Shown piece by piece: positions 6,755-16,370 of a stretch of DNA of 64,000 bases. This stretch comes from Syntrophaceae bacterium UBA6078. Lineage in GTDB: Bacteria; Desulfobacterota; Syntrophia; Syntrophales; UBA2210. Under the pieces are notes generated by a model. It was not told where the DNA came from, searched no databases, and worked only from the letters and a program-made list of their open reading frames with translations. The stretch lies in assembly GCA_002428735.1 (NCBI GenBank), contig DIXO01000066.1, forward strand, positions 5,476-69,475, written 5' to 3'. Both the position numbers and the translations under genes were made by a program. Position 1 is the first letter of the stretch. Each line of letters begins with the position of its first letter.

Positions 6755-7555
6755 ATGAAGATATTTTTCCCCATTCCTCGAATTACTGAGAACTTTATCG
6801 ATAAAGCTATTGAAAAGATTGGGGGACGCCGTCTCAATGAAAATGAGAAATCCGAAGGGATTCAGAATGCTGACTATATCTTGCCTGGTGCAGTCGCAGA
6901 ACTAAAAATAATAGAGGAAGAAGGGCTTGAAAAAAAGTCCCGCCAACACAAGATCAAGAAAATTCTTTCCGATCGATATTTGCTTCCAAAGGAAGTGGAA
7001 ATCGATATTAGAACAATCCCCGACGAAATAAAGCCTGAATTTAGACAAATATTGGGAGGGCCTATCCAGACGGCCGTAAAAAAAGCGGCGAAACAAATAA
7101 AGGAAACGAAGGCTTTTTTAAAGAAGAATCTTGATCTTGGAATACTAATCGCCGTCAACAACGGATACGGCTCTCTCCCAGACGAGGAATTTGAAAAGCT
7201 TGTTTTGTCCTATGCGAGAAAGGATACCTCTCAGATCGATTTTATCATTTGCTCAACCGTAGATTATCATCAGGGAGACTTTGATGCTTACGTTTTTATA
7301 TCGTCTCATTGCTATGCCGTTAACGAGGGTTTACGATATCCAAAATCTGATGATTTCATTCAAGCTGTCAATGAAATCTTTAGCGAATCTATGACGTGTA
7401 TGATGCACAATCAAATGGATCCTAAATTATGGGATAACAGCCTGCCACCTATTTCTGACATTTTTTTCGAAGGTGATGGGGTAACCTTTATCCGAAGCGC
7501 ACCAGAAGTGCCCGATTCAAGATTCATGAATCAGAATACCAAGCAGCGGCACTAA
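6755..7555 (+). CDS. Hypothetical protein with PD-(D/E)XK-like nuclease signature
   Basis: A 266-aa AT-rich gene. The ATG at 6755 is taken because upstream in-frame residues to 6671 look non-coding and overlap the previous gene; no strong ribosome site is visible. Residues 39-52 read ADYILPGAVAELKI, giving Asp40, Glu49 and Lys51. This D-x8-E-x-K spacing is typical of the PD-(D/E)XK nuclease core, with the Glu and Lys on a hydrophobic strand. A basic helical region follows, then LGILIAVNNGYGSLP and a Cys/His-containing C-terminal half. The nuclease reading is inference from the motif alone. With the upstream membrane protein it could be a two-gene phage-defence cassette. Confidence 0.6.
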   Translation: MKIFFPIPRITENFIDKAIEKIGGRRLNENEKSEGIQNADYILPGAVAELKIIEEEGLEKKSRQHKIKKILSDRYLLPKEVEIDIRTIPDEIKPEFRQILGGPIQTAVKKAAKQIKETKAFLKKNLDLGILIAVNNGYGSLPDEEFEKLVLSYARKDTSQIDFIICSTVDYHQGDFDAYVFISSHCYAVNEGLRYPKSDDFIQAVNEIFSESMTCMMHNQMDPKLWDNSLPPISDIFFEGDGVTFIRSAPEVPDSRFMNQNTKQRH

Positions 7556-7601
7556 GAGTGAACGGCAAAAAGATACCGCGCCATATGCCGAGTGTTTAAG
7601 A

Positions 7602-7628
7602 AAAATAGGGACACTGCCTTATTTCTTT
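7602..7628. terminator. Stem-loop after accessory cassette 2
   Basis: AAATAGGG (7603-7610) pairs with CCTTATTT (7617-7624), one wobble pair, with A-rich and T-rich flanks that would allow termination in either direction. It lies between convergent genes, the cassette and the MFS pseudogene. Confidence 0.4.
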
Positions 7629-7694
7629 CTCGGTCACTCAACCTTTCCCCCGAAAACAGAAAAGTACCCCCCATTCATGGGCATGCCTGTGGTT

Positions 7695-8950
7695 TTATGC
7701 CTGCGCCAAAGCCCCGTTTCTTTTCTTTGCTTTCGCCATCACGGCGATGCCCGCGAGGGCCGCGATGATACACAGGACGATGTAGAGGGCGAAGGCCATG
7801 TGGTAACTCTTCGTGTAGTCGTAGATGAACCCGGAGAGGGGCGCTCCCACGGCCGTCCCCAGCGTCGTGAAGATGTTCAGGAACCCGTAGATGACGGCGA
7901 AGTGCTTCTGGCCCAGGACGCGGGCGGTCATGAGCGGCGGCATGACGGTCCGGACGGCGATGGAAAAGCCGAAGAGGACGTTGAAGAAGATCGCCACCCA
8001 CAGGAAATATGAGCCGTACAGGAGGGCGATCGAGACCATGAGGCCCACCATACACAGCAGGTAGCTCTTCAGGAGCCCCAGCCGGTCGGCGAGGCCGCCC
8101 ACCAGGACCTTCCCCACGATAAGCATGGCCATGTGCAGGGACATGAGCGCCGCCGCCGTGGTGGAGGAGAATCCGATATCGGTGAGGTAGGGGACGATGT
8201 GGTGGAGGACGCCCATGTTGGCGATGGTGATCAGGAGGATCAGGGCGGCGAGCAGCCAGAAGGCGCTGCCGCGGAGGGCCTGCGTCGCCGTCACGCCCCC
8301 CTGCTCCTCCGCGGACTGCCGGGCGAGCGCCTCTTCACCGCCGTATGGGAGGAGTCCCTTGTCGGCCGGCTTGGCGCTCACGATGAAGAAGGCGGTTGGG
8401 ATGGTGAGGATGCCGATGACGATGCCGGATATCAGGTACGTGGTCTGCCAACTGAAGTTGATGATGAGCCAGTTTGTCAGGGGATTGAAGATCATGCCGC
8501 CCACGCCCGTGGCGGCGAAGACGATCCCCATGGCCAGTCCCCGCTTTTCGATGAACCAGTTCGTGATCATCATGGAGACGGGGATAATGTGGGAGCCCGC
8601 GCTCCCGATCCCCAGAAAGAGGGCGAGGATATAGAACTGCGTGAGCGTCCGGCACTGCGAGAAGAGGGTGAAGCTCAGGGCCATCCCATCATCGCGGTGG
8701 AGACGGTCATGACGAGGCGGATGCTGTAGCGCTCCAGGAGCTTGCCCATGACCGGGGCCATGACCATCATGGCGAGGGCGGCGATGGTGAAGTAGAGGGT
8801 GAACCCGCCCCGGGTGAAGCCCATGGATTCCGAGACGGGCTTGATGAATATCCCCATGGAATTCATAATAATGCCGATACCGGCAAAGTTCAGAAAGAAC
8901 GATCCGATAACGATCCACCATCCGTAGAACAGCTTCTGATTTGAATTCAT
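7695..8950 (-). pseudogene. MFS transporter (OFA/monocarboxylate type) broken by a single frameshift
   Basis: The N-terminal quarter (MNSNQKLFYGWWIVIGSFF..., 8950 to about 8687) and the rest (from ALSFTLFSQC, about 8683, to 7695) are in different frames. Together they make a normal transporter of about 420 residues with twelve expected hydrophobic segments, including the cytoplasmic-loop motif GGLADRLG. Adding one G to the GGG run at 8685-8687 restores the frame as MMGMALSF. The N-terminus resembles oxalate:formate or monocarboxylate antiporters. It is either a real inactivating one-base deletion or a sequencing error. Translated as is, the first frame stops just after the slip (a TGA at about 8677). 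Confidence 0.8.
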
Positions 8951-9158
8951 CGGTTCCCCCCTTTTTCTTGATGTTGAAAGAAAGCATCAAATTGTTTTCA
9001 TCCCTTCGAGCCGCATCTCGACCCCACCGGTGGCGACTATCTTCAGTTTTTAAAGATCGATCTGGTGCTGCAGGAACGCAAAAAACCTTCTCGGCACCGA
9101 CGCATTTGCTTTTTCTACAGGAATCCAGAGAAAGGTTTCGAAAGTCAGGTCTATACTG

Positions 9159-10034
9159 TTACCAGTGCGGTTGATTGCCTATCCGATGTCCCATCACCTC
9201 GAGGGTGTCGTTTACGACCACAAGCGCCTCCGGGTCGATATCACGGACAAGTTTTTTAAGCTGAGCCAGTTCCCTGAACGTGATGATCGTGTAGAGGACA
9301 TTCTGCTCTCGACTGGTATATGCACCCTGTCCCTTGAGAATTGTCACACCCCGGTGGATTTTCTCCATGATTTCTTTTGATATTTCTTCCCAACGCGATG
9401 ATATGACCAGCACGGCCTTCCGCTGGCTCAACCCGGTAACGACGAGGTTTACCACATGGGAGTTGATGAAGATGTAAATGAGGGTGTACAGCGCCCCTTC
9501 AAGAGAGAAGAAAATGGCTCCGGCTGCCAGTATCACGACATTGAAGGCGAGTATTGTCGTACCCAGGCGGACGGAAAAGAGCCGTAGAAAAATGACGGAC
9601 AGAATATCGAGTCCCCCGGCGGAGCCAAGGGATTTGAGAACAATGCCGGACCCGATACCCATGATGATTCCGGCAAGTATTGCTGCGAGAATCTTGTCGT
9701 GTATTGGAGGAGGCTGGATATTTACAAATCCGAGGGCGACGGAATAGATAATCATGCCGGGGATGCTGTAGAGAAAAAAACGGCGTCCCACATATCGCCA
9801 ACCCAGCAGGTAAACAGGGATATTGAGCAGAAAATAAACAACGGCAATGGGGGCCTTTGGGATGAAATAGTGAATCAGAAGTGAGATCCCGGTGAATCCG
9901 GCTCCGAAGAATTGCAATGGGAGCAGGATAGCATTGACGGCTACAACGCAGATGATGCTGCCCACCGTCATGAGAAAAAGATTCCACAGGATTTGACCAA
10001 TGGATTTCAAAGTTATTTTTCCGGCTTTTGGCAA
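9159..10034 (-). CDS. YitT family membrane protein (DUF161 plus DUF2179)
   Basis: A 291-aa protein. The N-terminal two thirds hold five or six hydrophobic segments with the family-typical GAGFTGISLLI and GIGSGIVLKSLGSAGGLDIL stretches. The C-terminal domain of about 80 residues (GVTILKGQGAYTSREQNVLYTII...) is the soluble DUF2179 domain, related to PII-like folds. The transport or signalling role of this family is not established. It has its own sigma70-like promoter and no clear operon partner. Confidence 0.88.
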   Translation of the reverse strand: MPKAGKITLKSIGQILWNLFLMTVGSIICVVAVNAILLPLQFFGAGFTGISLLIHYFIPKAPIAVVYFLLNIPVYLLGWRYVGRRFFLYSIPGMIIYSVALGFVNIQPPPIHDKILAAILAGIIMGIGSGIVLKSLGSAGGLDILSVIFLRLFSVRLGTTILAFNVVILAAGAIFFSLEGALYTLIYIFINSHVVNLVVTGLSQRKAVLVISSRWEEISKEIMEKIHRGVTILKGQGAYTSREQNVLYTIITFRELAQLKKLVRDIDPEALVVVNDTLEVMGHRIGNQPHW

Positions 10035-10361
10035 ATCTTGATTTCCTTATCCGATAATTGATTCCAGTTTTTGATCTATGGCTTGTTGGGTCTCATTTTA
10101 TTATGTATGTGATTTGTTATCAAGGTTTTCATGTGAGTGAGGCGCCCAAATATATTGACCCCATTAGGCTTTTTAATGCCGTCCTGCAAAAACCATTTTT
10201 CCTCCTTATTGTATGTATAACATTCCGGAATTAAGCCGGATAAGGACTGTATACGCTCCGCTAAGCTCCCTCTCGAAAGGAAGTCGAGCTAATCATTGCC
10301 CCGAGCCTGTCAAGGCGGCATTTCGTTATTTCTTGTTAGATTCCATACGCGGGAGCTGCGA
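10035..10361. other. Non-coding gap between the YitT gene and the RND pump gene
   Basis: About 327 bp with no convincing gene. It holds the yitT promoter at its left end; the rest shows only weak short repeats. An 82-codon plus-strand frame starting at 10213 overlaps the RND gene and has no ribosome site. Confidence 0.5.
10095..10123 (-). promoter_or_regulatory. Promoter of the YitT family gene
   Basis: On the minus strand TTGATA (10118-10123), a 17-nt spacer and TAAAAT (10095-10100), about 60 bases before the start codon at 10034. Confidence 0.5.
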
Positions 10362-13300
10362 TTACGTCTCCTCTTTTTTTGCATTATCCGTCATTTCTAA
10401 GGGGTATGCGTTGGTTAGCCTGGCCGTCTTTCCAGTTCTCACGTCTTCGATTGTCAGATAAAAGCAGGGGACCAAGATCAGTGTGATCAGGGTCGCAAAA
10501 AGGATTCCGAAGCCGAGGGATATGGCCATGGGGATCATGAAACGGGCCTGCCGCGAGCTTTCCAGCATGATGGGGGCCAGTCCGCCGAATGTGGTCAACG
10601 ATGTGAGGAGAATGGGGCGGAAACGGCTGATCGCGGCGGTGTGGATCGCGTCGTGTCCATCGGCGCCCTGTCTCCGCTGACGGTTGGCAAAATCGATTAG
10701 AACCAGCGAATCGTTGACCACCACTCCGGAGAGGGCCACGATCCCGAACATGCTCATCACGCTGAGAGAATACCCCAGGAGGAGATGGCCTAAGATGGCG
10801 CCCACTATTCCGAAGGGAATGCTTACCATGATGATCAGCGGCTGGATGTAACTCTTGAACGGTATGGCCAGAAGGGCGTATATGACCAGCATGGCGAGCA
10901 TAAGTCCCATGAAGAGGCTTCTCATGCTGTCCGAAAGGTCGGCCTGATGCCCCTCAAAACCGTAGTCCAGACCGGCGTATTTCCGTTTCAACTCGGGCAG
11001 CGTCTCCGCCTTGAGTGTGCTCACGATGCCGCTCGCCTCGCTGGGGGGGCTGATGTCCGCCGACACCGTGATGATCCGCCGCCCGTTCCTGCGATCTATT
11101 TCCGTATAGGCCCGTCCCCGTTTCATATCGACGGCTTCCTGCAGCGGGACTTCCCGGCCGGAGGGAGACTGGAGCATCAGCTCTTCAAGGTTATATTCCG
11201 AAACACGCTCGCTCTTTGGAAGGCGCACCATTACCTTGACCTCGTTGCGTCCCCGCTGTTGGCGCAGGACTTCAGTTCCATAAAAGGAACTGCGCACCTG
11301 GCCGGCTACTTCGCGGGCTGTCAGACCGAGGGACCTTCCTTCCGGACGGATTGTGAAATCAAACTGCTGTTTTCCCGGAACGAACCCGTCGTTGATATCC
11401 GTTACCTTGGGAAAATGGCTGAGCGCTGCCGCCAGTTCTTCTCCAGCCGCCTCAAGGACCGCTAAATCACGATGGCTTAATTCAACGGACATGGCTGCCA
11501 TAGATCCGGGGCCGCCGGCATCCGATTTGAATGAAAGGGTTTCCAGTCCGGCAATCGTGCCTACCTCACTGCGCCAGGCCTTCACGAAATCGCCTGTCTC
11601 CAAGGGGCGCTCGTCGGCCGGGGTGAGAAAGACGCGCACCCGGCAGGTGTGGCTCCCCGACGTATTGTTGACAGTGGTTCCGATCTGGGAATAGATCCCC
11701 GTGACCAGCTTTTCCCCGCCGTTGTTATCAGCGATCTTCTGCGCCGCCTGCACCAGCAGCCCCTGTATGGCCTCGGTTTTTTCCACTGACGAGCCGTAGG
11801 GAAGGGCGATCTCTACCTGGGCAAAATCGGATTCGATCCGCTCCATGAGGGTGATCCCCATCCGCCCGCTTTTCAAATAGACCAGGGTAACCATCAGTAT
11901 CCCGATACCGATGGCGATGGTCAGATACCGCCAGACAAGGGCACGGTCCAGGAAGGGACCGTATCGTTCTCTTACCAGCCAGGTGAAGCGATTGCTGAAG
12001 CGTTGCTGGTTGCTGTGCAGCCATGCCATAACCGCCCCGTCCGGTTTCCCGCTTCGATGGCCCAGGTGTGCCGGAAGGATAAAAAGACTTTCCACCAGGG
12101 AGATGATAAAAACCGTGATCACCACGATGGGGACCGCTTTATATGTTTTCCCTGGTACACCCGGCACAAAAAGAAGGGGCGCAAAGGTGACAATGTTGGT
12201 CAATATGCTGAAGGTGACCGGCATGGCAACCTCGCGCACTCCTGCGATGGCCGCCTTTCCGAATGAATATCCCCGTTCGCGGTAGGTATAGATGTTTTCA
12301 CCCACCACGATGGCGTCATCCACGACGATCCCCAGCGCTACAATGAAGGCGAATATGGACATCATATTGATGCTCACCCCGAGACTGGGGAGAAAAAGGA
12401 TCGAACCGAGAAAGGAGATGGGGATCCCCATGGTGACCCAGAAGGCCAGGCGCGCCTCCAGAAAAAGACCCAGGAGGATTAAGACCAGCGCGAGTCCCAT
12501 GTATCCGTTGTTCAGAAGAAGGGTGAGACGCTGGCGGTACACGTCCGACTGGTTTCTCAGGACATCGATGCTGATCCCGGGCGGAAGGTTGTGGCGCCAT
12601 TCATCCAGGTCTTTGAGAACGGCACCGGCAACCGAAAGGGGGGTCTGGTCGCCCACCCGGTAGACGTCAAGCATAATGGCTCGTTTGCCGTTGTAAAGGG
12701 CGTAGGTATCCGTATCTTCAAATCCGTCGATGATGGTGGCGATGTCTTCGAGAAGAACGCGTGTGCCGTCACTGGAAGATATAATGGGAATGTGGCCGAA
12801 CTCCTCGCCGTAGTCACGGCGTTCCGTCATGCGCACCAGGATCTCACCGGCGGTGGTTTTGATGCCCCCTCCCGGGAGTTCGACGGCCGCCTGCCGCACC
12901 TTTGCCGCCACATCGTCAAGGGTCAGGCTGTAGGCCCGCAGTTTATCCTGCGAAACCTCGATGCTGATCTCCAGAGCGCGGGTGCCCGAAAGATCCACCT
13001 GGGTGATTTCAGGGTTTTGAAGGAGCCTGTCCCGAATCTCTTCGGCCTTCTCGCGAAGGACCCGTTCATCATGATCCCCGTACAGAGCCAGAGAGATGAC
13101 CTGTCTCCGATGAGAAAGGATTTCTATCCGGGGATCTTCAGCCTCTTCGGGAAAGGAGGTGATCCGGTCCACCTCGCTCTCGATATCGCGGGCCAGTTTC
13201 TGGATATTGTAACCCTCGATCATTTCGACCAGAACGGTTCCGGCCCCTTCCCGAGCCCTTGAGGTAATTTCGTGGACGCCCTCCAGGCCGGAAACGGCCT

Positions 13301-13532
13301 CTTCCACGGCGAGGACAATCCCCTGCTCGACCTCTTCAGGGCTTGCCCCCGGATAGGAAACAGTAACGTTTACATAGTCCAGATCGAAATCGGGGAAGAC
13401 CTCCTGCTTGATCTGGGTGGCCCAGATGAGGCCGCCGACAAGAAAGACCACCATGAGGAGATTGGCGGCAACGGAATTGCCGGCCATCCAGGCGAGGGGC
13501 CCTCTTTTGTTGTTGTGTTCGTCCGTCGTCAT
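10362..13532 (-). CDS. RND family efflux transporter, inner-membrane pump
   Basis: A 1056-aa AcrB/MdtC-like proton-driven pump. Seen features are the TM1 segment near the N-terminus, the periplasmic porter domain (YPGASPEEVEQGI), the TM4 region with GIVVDDAIVVGENI, and a second repeat with GIVALSGVVVNDSLVLIDFAN and SRFRPILLTSLTTFGGL. TM4 carries the two acidic residues (VDDA) of the proton relay found in hydrophobe/amphiphile-type RND pumps, rather than the heavy-metal motif DFGxxxD; the metal link is therefore not certain. It overlaps the adaptor gene by 4 bp and is last in a leftward operon OMF-adaptor-pump. Confidence 0.95.
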   Translation of the reverse strand: MTTDEHNNKRGPLAWMAGNSVAANLLMVVFLVGGLIWATQIKQEVFPDFDLDYVNVTVSYPGASPEEVEQGIVLAVEEAVSGLEGVHEITSRAREGAGTVLVEMIEGYNIQKLARDIESEVDRITSFPEEAEDPRIEILSHRRQVISLALYGDHDERVLREKAEEIRDRLLQNPEITQVDLSGTRALEISIEVSQDKLRAYSLTLDDVAAKVRQAAVELPGGGIKTTAGEILVRMTERRDYGEEFGHIPIISSSDGTRVLLEDIATIIDGFEDTDTYALYNGKRAIMLDVYRVGDQTPLSVAGAVLKDLDEWRHNLPPGISIDVLRNQSDVYRQRLTLLLNNGYMGLALVLILLGLFLEARLAFWVTMGIPISFLGSILFLPSLGVSINMMSIFAFIVALGIVVDDAIVVGENIYTYRERGYSFGKAAIAGVREVAMPVTFSILTNIVTFAPLLFVPGVPGKTYKAVPIVVITVFIISLVESLFILPAHLGHRSGKPDGAVMAWLHSNQQRFSNRFTWLVRERYGPFLDRALVWRYLTIAIGIGILMVTLVYLKSGRMGITLMERIESDFAQVEIALPYGSSVEKTEAIQGLLVQAAQKIADNNGGEKLVTGIYSQIGTTVNNTSGSHTCRVRVFLTPADERPLETGDFVKAWRSEVGTIAGLETLSFKSDAGGPGSMAAMSVELSHRDLAVLEAAGEELAAALSHFPKVTDINDGFVPGKQQFDFTIRPEGRSLGLTAREVAGQVRSSFYGTEVLRQQRGRNEVKVMVRLPKSERVSEYNLEELMLQSPSGREVPLQEAVDMKRGRAYTEIDRRNGRRIITVSADISPPSEASGIVSTLKAETLPELKRKYAGLDYGFEGHQADLSDSMRSLFMGLMLAMLVIYALLAIPFKSYIQPLIIMVSIPFGIVGAILGHLLLGYSLSVMSMFGIVALSGVVVNDSLVLIDFANRQRRQGADGHDAIHTAAISRFRPILLTSLTTFGGLAPIMLESSRQARFMIPMAISLGFGILFATLITLILVPCFYLTIEDVRTGKTARLTNAYPLEMTDNAKKEET

Positions 13533-14773
13533 GATTTGTCCGGCACCTGCTTGCGGTTCTTATGCGCCCCCGCCGGGGGGCCGGCAGTCGGGGTATTGAC
13601 CATGACTTTCATCCCCTGGACCGGAGCGGAGAGGCCGGTCATGATAATCCGCTCGCCGTCTTTCAGATCGTTTCTCACCAGCACCGTTGACTCTCCGCGC
13701 CAGGCAATATCGACGGCCCGTATATCGAGTGTATCGCCGTCACCTATCACCCAGACATACATGCCGTCCCGCAAGGCCGATCGGGGCAGGACAACGACAT
13801 CGTCCAGTTCGGGGCCTTCGATCTCGACGCGAACATATTCACCGATCAGAAGGGGAGGGTGTTTCCTTTCCGAAGATCTAAGATCCAGTGGATCATCGAC
13901 CGCTATGAGAATACGGGCCATCCGCCCTTCCTCCTCCATGTCTCCCAGGAGCCTGACGACGGTTCCCTTCCGCTTGGAGCCGGACGCGTTTCCGTAGAGG
14001 ATACGCGCCTTCGACCCCTGATCGTTTTCGCCCGAGGGGATGGAGATCCATTTGAGGCGGTCGACCGGGACGGATGCGCGCACCAGGTACTGATCCGTTC
14101 CCACCAGTTCGGCGAGCTGATCCTGGGAAGAGGCGCGGGAACCCAGGTCCACATTCTTTGTCCGCACCATACAGTTAAAGGGGGAGCGGACGACGGTACG
14201 GGCGAGGTCCAACTCGGCTTTTTGCAGGGCGGCGCGGGCAGCCTCAAGATCAGCCTGCGCTTTTTCGAGATGGGGCCTGCGCAGGGCCAACTCGGAATCG
14301 AGCGGGTTATGAGGATTCCCTTTGTTCAGCAGCTCCCATTCCCGTTGTGCCACATCCTGGCGCCCCATCTCCAGCTTAAGGGCGTACTCGGCGTTTACGA
14401 ACTGGCTGCGTTTCTCCGCCAGGGTAAGGCGATAATCCCGGTCATCGATCCGCAGAATCTCCTCTCCAGCCTTGAGAAATCCACCTTCCGTAAATCGGGG
14501 ATTTATCTTTACCACATCTCCGGCGACCTGGGATTTGAGCTTGATTTCTCTGTCCGGGATGACACTTCCCATGGCGGGGATCGTGACGCGCTCTGATGCG
14601 TGCCGGACCGTCAGAATATCTACCAGCGGCGCTTCACGGACGGGAGGAGTCCTGCGTGCCTTGGGGGCGGTACTGTTCATATAGAAAGCGACGGCAGCGG
14701 CGATAATAATAACCGCGCCGGGAAGCACGATCTTAAGCGATTTTCGAGTGGTTATCTGTTTTGCCTGTTTCAT
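13529..14773 (-). CDS. RND efflux periplasmic adaptor (HlyD/AcrA family)
   Basis: A 414-aa membrane-fusion protein. A cytoplasmic N-terminus is followed by one hydrophobic segment (about 13-31), a split lipoyl domain (IPAMGSVIPDREIKLKSQVAGDV), a coiled-coil hairpin (about 120-190, RRPHLEKAQADLEAARAAL), then beta-barrel and membrane-proximal domains ending GLSAPVQGMKVMV. It joins the inner-membrane pump to the outer-membrane channel. Its stop overlaps the pump's start by 4 bp, and the channel gene lies 7 bp upstream, so all three are cotranscribed. Confidence 0.95.
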   Translation of the reverse strand: MKQAKQITTRKSLKIVLPGAVIIIAAAVAFYMNSTAPKARRTPPVREAPLVDILTVRHASERVTIPAMGSVIPDREIKLKSQVAGDVVKINPRFTEGGFLKAGEEILRIDDRDYRLTLAEKRSQFVNAEYALKLEMGRQDVAQREWELLNKGNPHNPLDSELALRRPHLEKAQADLEAARAALQKAELDLARTVVRSPFNCMVRTKNVDLGSRASSQDQLAELVGTDQYLVRASVPVDRLKWISIPSGENDQGSKARILYGNASGSKRKGTVVRLLGDMEEEGRMARILIAVDDPLDLRSSERKHPPLLIGEYVRVEIEGPELDDVVVLPRSALRDGMYVWVIGDGDTLDIRAVDIAWRGESTVLVRNDLKDGERIIMTGLSAPVQGMKVMVNTPTAGPPAGAHKNRKQVPDKS

Positions 14774-14780
14774 GGAAAGC

Positions 14781-16232
14781 TTATCCTTTATGATCGTTGA
14801 GATTTTCTGCGTTCTTCAGACCTCCCTCGGGGGGCAGCCTGTCGGTCCACGTTCCGCCCAGGGCCCGGTGCAGGGTTATCCGGGTAGCCAGCAGATCGGC
14901 CTGTCGTTTGACAAGATCAAGATCGAGCGCTTGTTTCTTCAGGAGCTGTGTCAGAACGGGGAGGTAATCGTCGATTCCTTTGAGGTACCGCTCCCGGGCC
15001 TCGTCGAGGGCCCGCCCGGCAGCCTCGATCTCCGCTCGGAGAGCCTCGATATGAACGCGCTTCTTCTCCTCACTGATCAGGGCGTCTTCAACCTCCTTGA
15101 TCGCCGTGTATACCGTGCGCCGGTAGGCGGACAGATTTTCATCGGCCACCGCCCGGAGACGATCCACCTCAGCCGCGCGGTATCCCCCGTCGAAGAGAGG
15201 TGCCGTCAGATTCGCGGCGAGATTGACCAGCCAGTTGTGGAAGATGAGGTCGATGCTGGATGACTGGTACGCCGCAGAAGCGCTCAGACTGACTGTGGGG
15301 AGGCGGTTCGCCCGTGCGGCCGCAACCTGCCAGTCCGCGGCTCTCAGTTTCAATCCAGCCTCCCGCACATCAGGACGGGCGGCCAGAAGATCCGCGGGGA
15401 GACCCGTTTTCGGAACGTCGGCAGGTTCGGGAAGTTCGTTTTTTCTGATCGAGAGCTCTGTCCGGGGCGGCTTGCCCAGAAGGAGAGCCAACTGGTGCAT
15501 CAGGAGCTGTTCCCGCTCCTCGACGAGGGGGATCTGGGCTTTCACCTGTTCGACCACCTGCCGCTGCTGGTAGACATCGAGGGCGGATACCATCGCCTTG
15601 CGATGGCGGAGCTCTATCAGCTCCAGATAGGTCTGATTGATTTCCAGCTGTTCTTTGAGGATCTGCTTCTGCCTTCTCTGGGAAATGATATTGATCCAGT
15701 TTTCAGCCACTTCTGCGGCGAGGGTCATGGATGCGGCGTTGAGTTGTTCGCGGGTCGCGGTCGCGTCAAGGATGGCGGCTTCCTGTTCGGAACGGATTTT
15801 CCCCCAGAGATCAAGTTCATAGCTGCTCGACAGGCCCAGGGAGTAGGTTTCTGTTGACGTGGTTGCCCTGTTGCCGGAACTGCCCTCCGTCCGCTGACGC
15901 TTGTAGGAGGAACCGCCGGTGGCGGAGAGATCGGGATAGAGTGCCGCTCCCGACCGTATTGCCAGGGCGTTCGCCTGCCTCAGGCGGGCCCACGCCTCCT
16001 TGATGGTGAGATTGTCCGACAGGGCTTCCTCAATGAGGGCATTCAGTTCCCTGTCCCTGAATTCCTCCCACCATCGCTCCGGCCGTTCAGCGCCGGCAGA
16101 AAAGAGGGCAAAGGTCCGGGGGAGATCGCCTTCCGGGGATCTCCTGATGGGAGGCCTGAAGGGGGAACATGACGACAGGAAAAAGATCGCAGCGACGATC
16201 ATCAGAATCATGTACCATTTCCTGTGCGTCAT
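14781..16232 (-). CDS. Outer-membrane efflux lipoprotein (NodT/OprM family)
   Basis: A 483-aa TolC-like channel. The signal peptide ends in a lipobox LSSC (Cys at about residue 22), so it is lipid-anchored as in OprM. Two OEP repeats follow (LNALIEEALSDNLTIKEAWARLRQAN and DLLAARPDVREAGLKLRAADWQVAAARA), both family-typical. The start at 16232 has GAGGAT upstream. It is the first gene of the efflux operon. Its upstream DNA is shared with the divergent Spy-like gene and holds a mirror-image promoter region. Confidence 0.95.
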   Translation of the reverse strand: MTHRKWYMILMIVAAIFFLSSCSPFRPPIRRSPEGDLPRTFALFSAGAERPERWWEEFRDRELNALIEEALSDNLTIKEAWARLRQANALAIRSGAALYPDLSATGGSSYKRQRTEGSSGNRATTSTETYSLGLSSSYELDLWGKIRSEQEAAILDATATREQLNAASMTLAAEVAENWINIISQRRQKQILKEQLEINQTYLELIELRHRKAMVSALDVYQQRQVVEQVKAQIPLVEEREQLLMHQLALLLGKPPRTELSIRKNELPEPADVPKTGLPADLLAARPDVREAGLKLRAADWQVAAARANRLPTVSLSASAAYQSSSIDLIFHNWLVNLAANLTAPLFDGGYRAAEVDRLRAVADENLSAYRRTVYTAIKEVEDALISEEKKRVHIEALRAEIEAAGRALDEARERYLKGIDDYLPVLTQLLKKQALDLDLVKRQADLLATRITLHRALGGTWTDRLPPEGGLKNAENLNDHKG

Positions 16233-16268
16233 TTCTTTATCCTCATCGTGCGATATCAGACAAGTTTC

Positions 16269-16338
16269 TCATATAGTCGCTCCAATCCCGCACGGGGTTA
16301 CAACCCATCCTGGATTGCGGGACGAGTCACTATATAAT
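16269..16338. promoter_or_regulatory. Mirror-image divergent promoter/operator between the efflux operon and the Spy-like gene
   Basis: Read outward on either strand the same element appears. Rightward (16316-16338) it is TGCGGGA, a short gap, GAGTCACTATATAAT; leftward (16292 down to 16269) it is TGCGGGA, a gap, GAGCGACTATATGA. Between the arms is a smaller palindrome, GGGTT-ac-AACCC (16295-16306). Each arm ends in a TATA-like -10 box (TATAAT at 16333-16338 for the rightward gene), so one regulator could control both directions symmetrically. The regulator is not identified. Confidence 0.6.
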
Positions 16339-16370
16339 AGCTTGAAATTATTGCAAGACATTTTTTCTTT

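Noticed and set aside
6660..6755. Integron-type attC site between the two cassette-2 genes
   Set aside because: TCTAAC and GTTGCGAGG-type stretches occur, but there are no paired R''/R' core sites or attC-like symmetry.
10213..10461. 82-codon plus-strand frame in the gap after yitT
   Set aside because: Overlaps the RND pump gene antisense and has no ribosome site.
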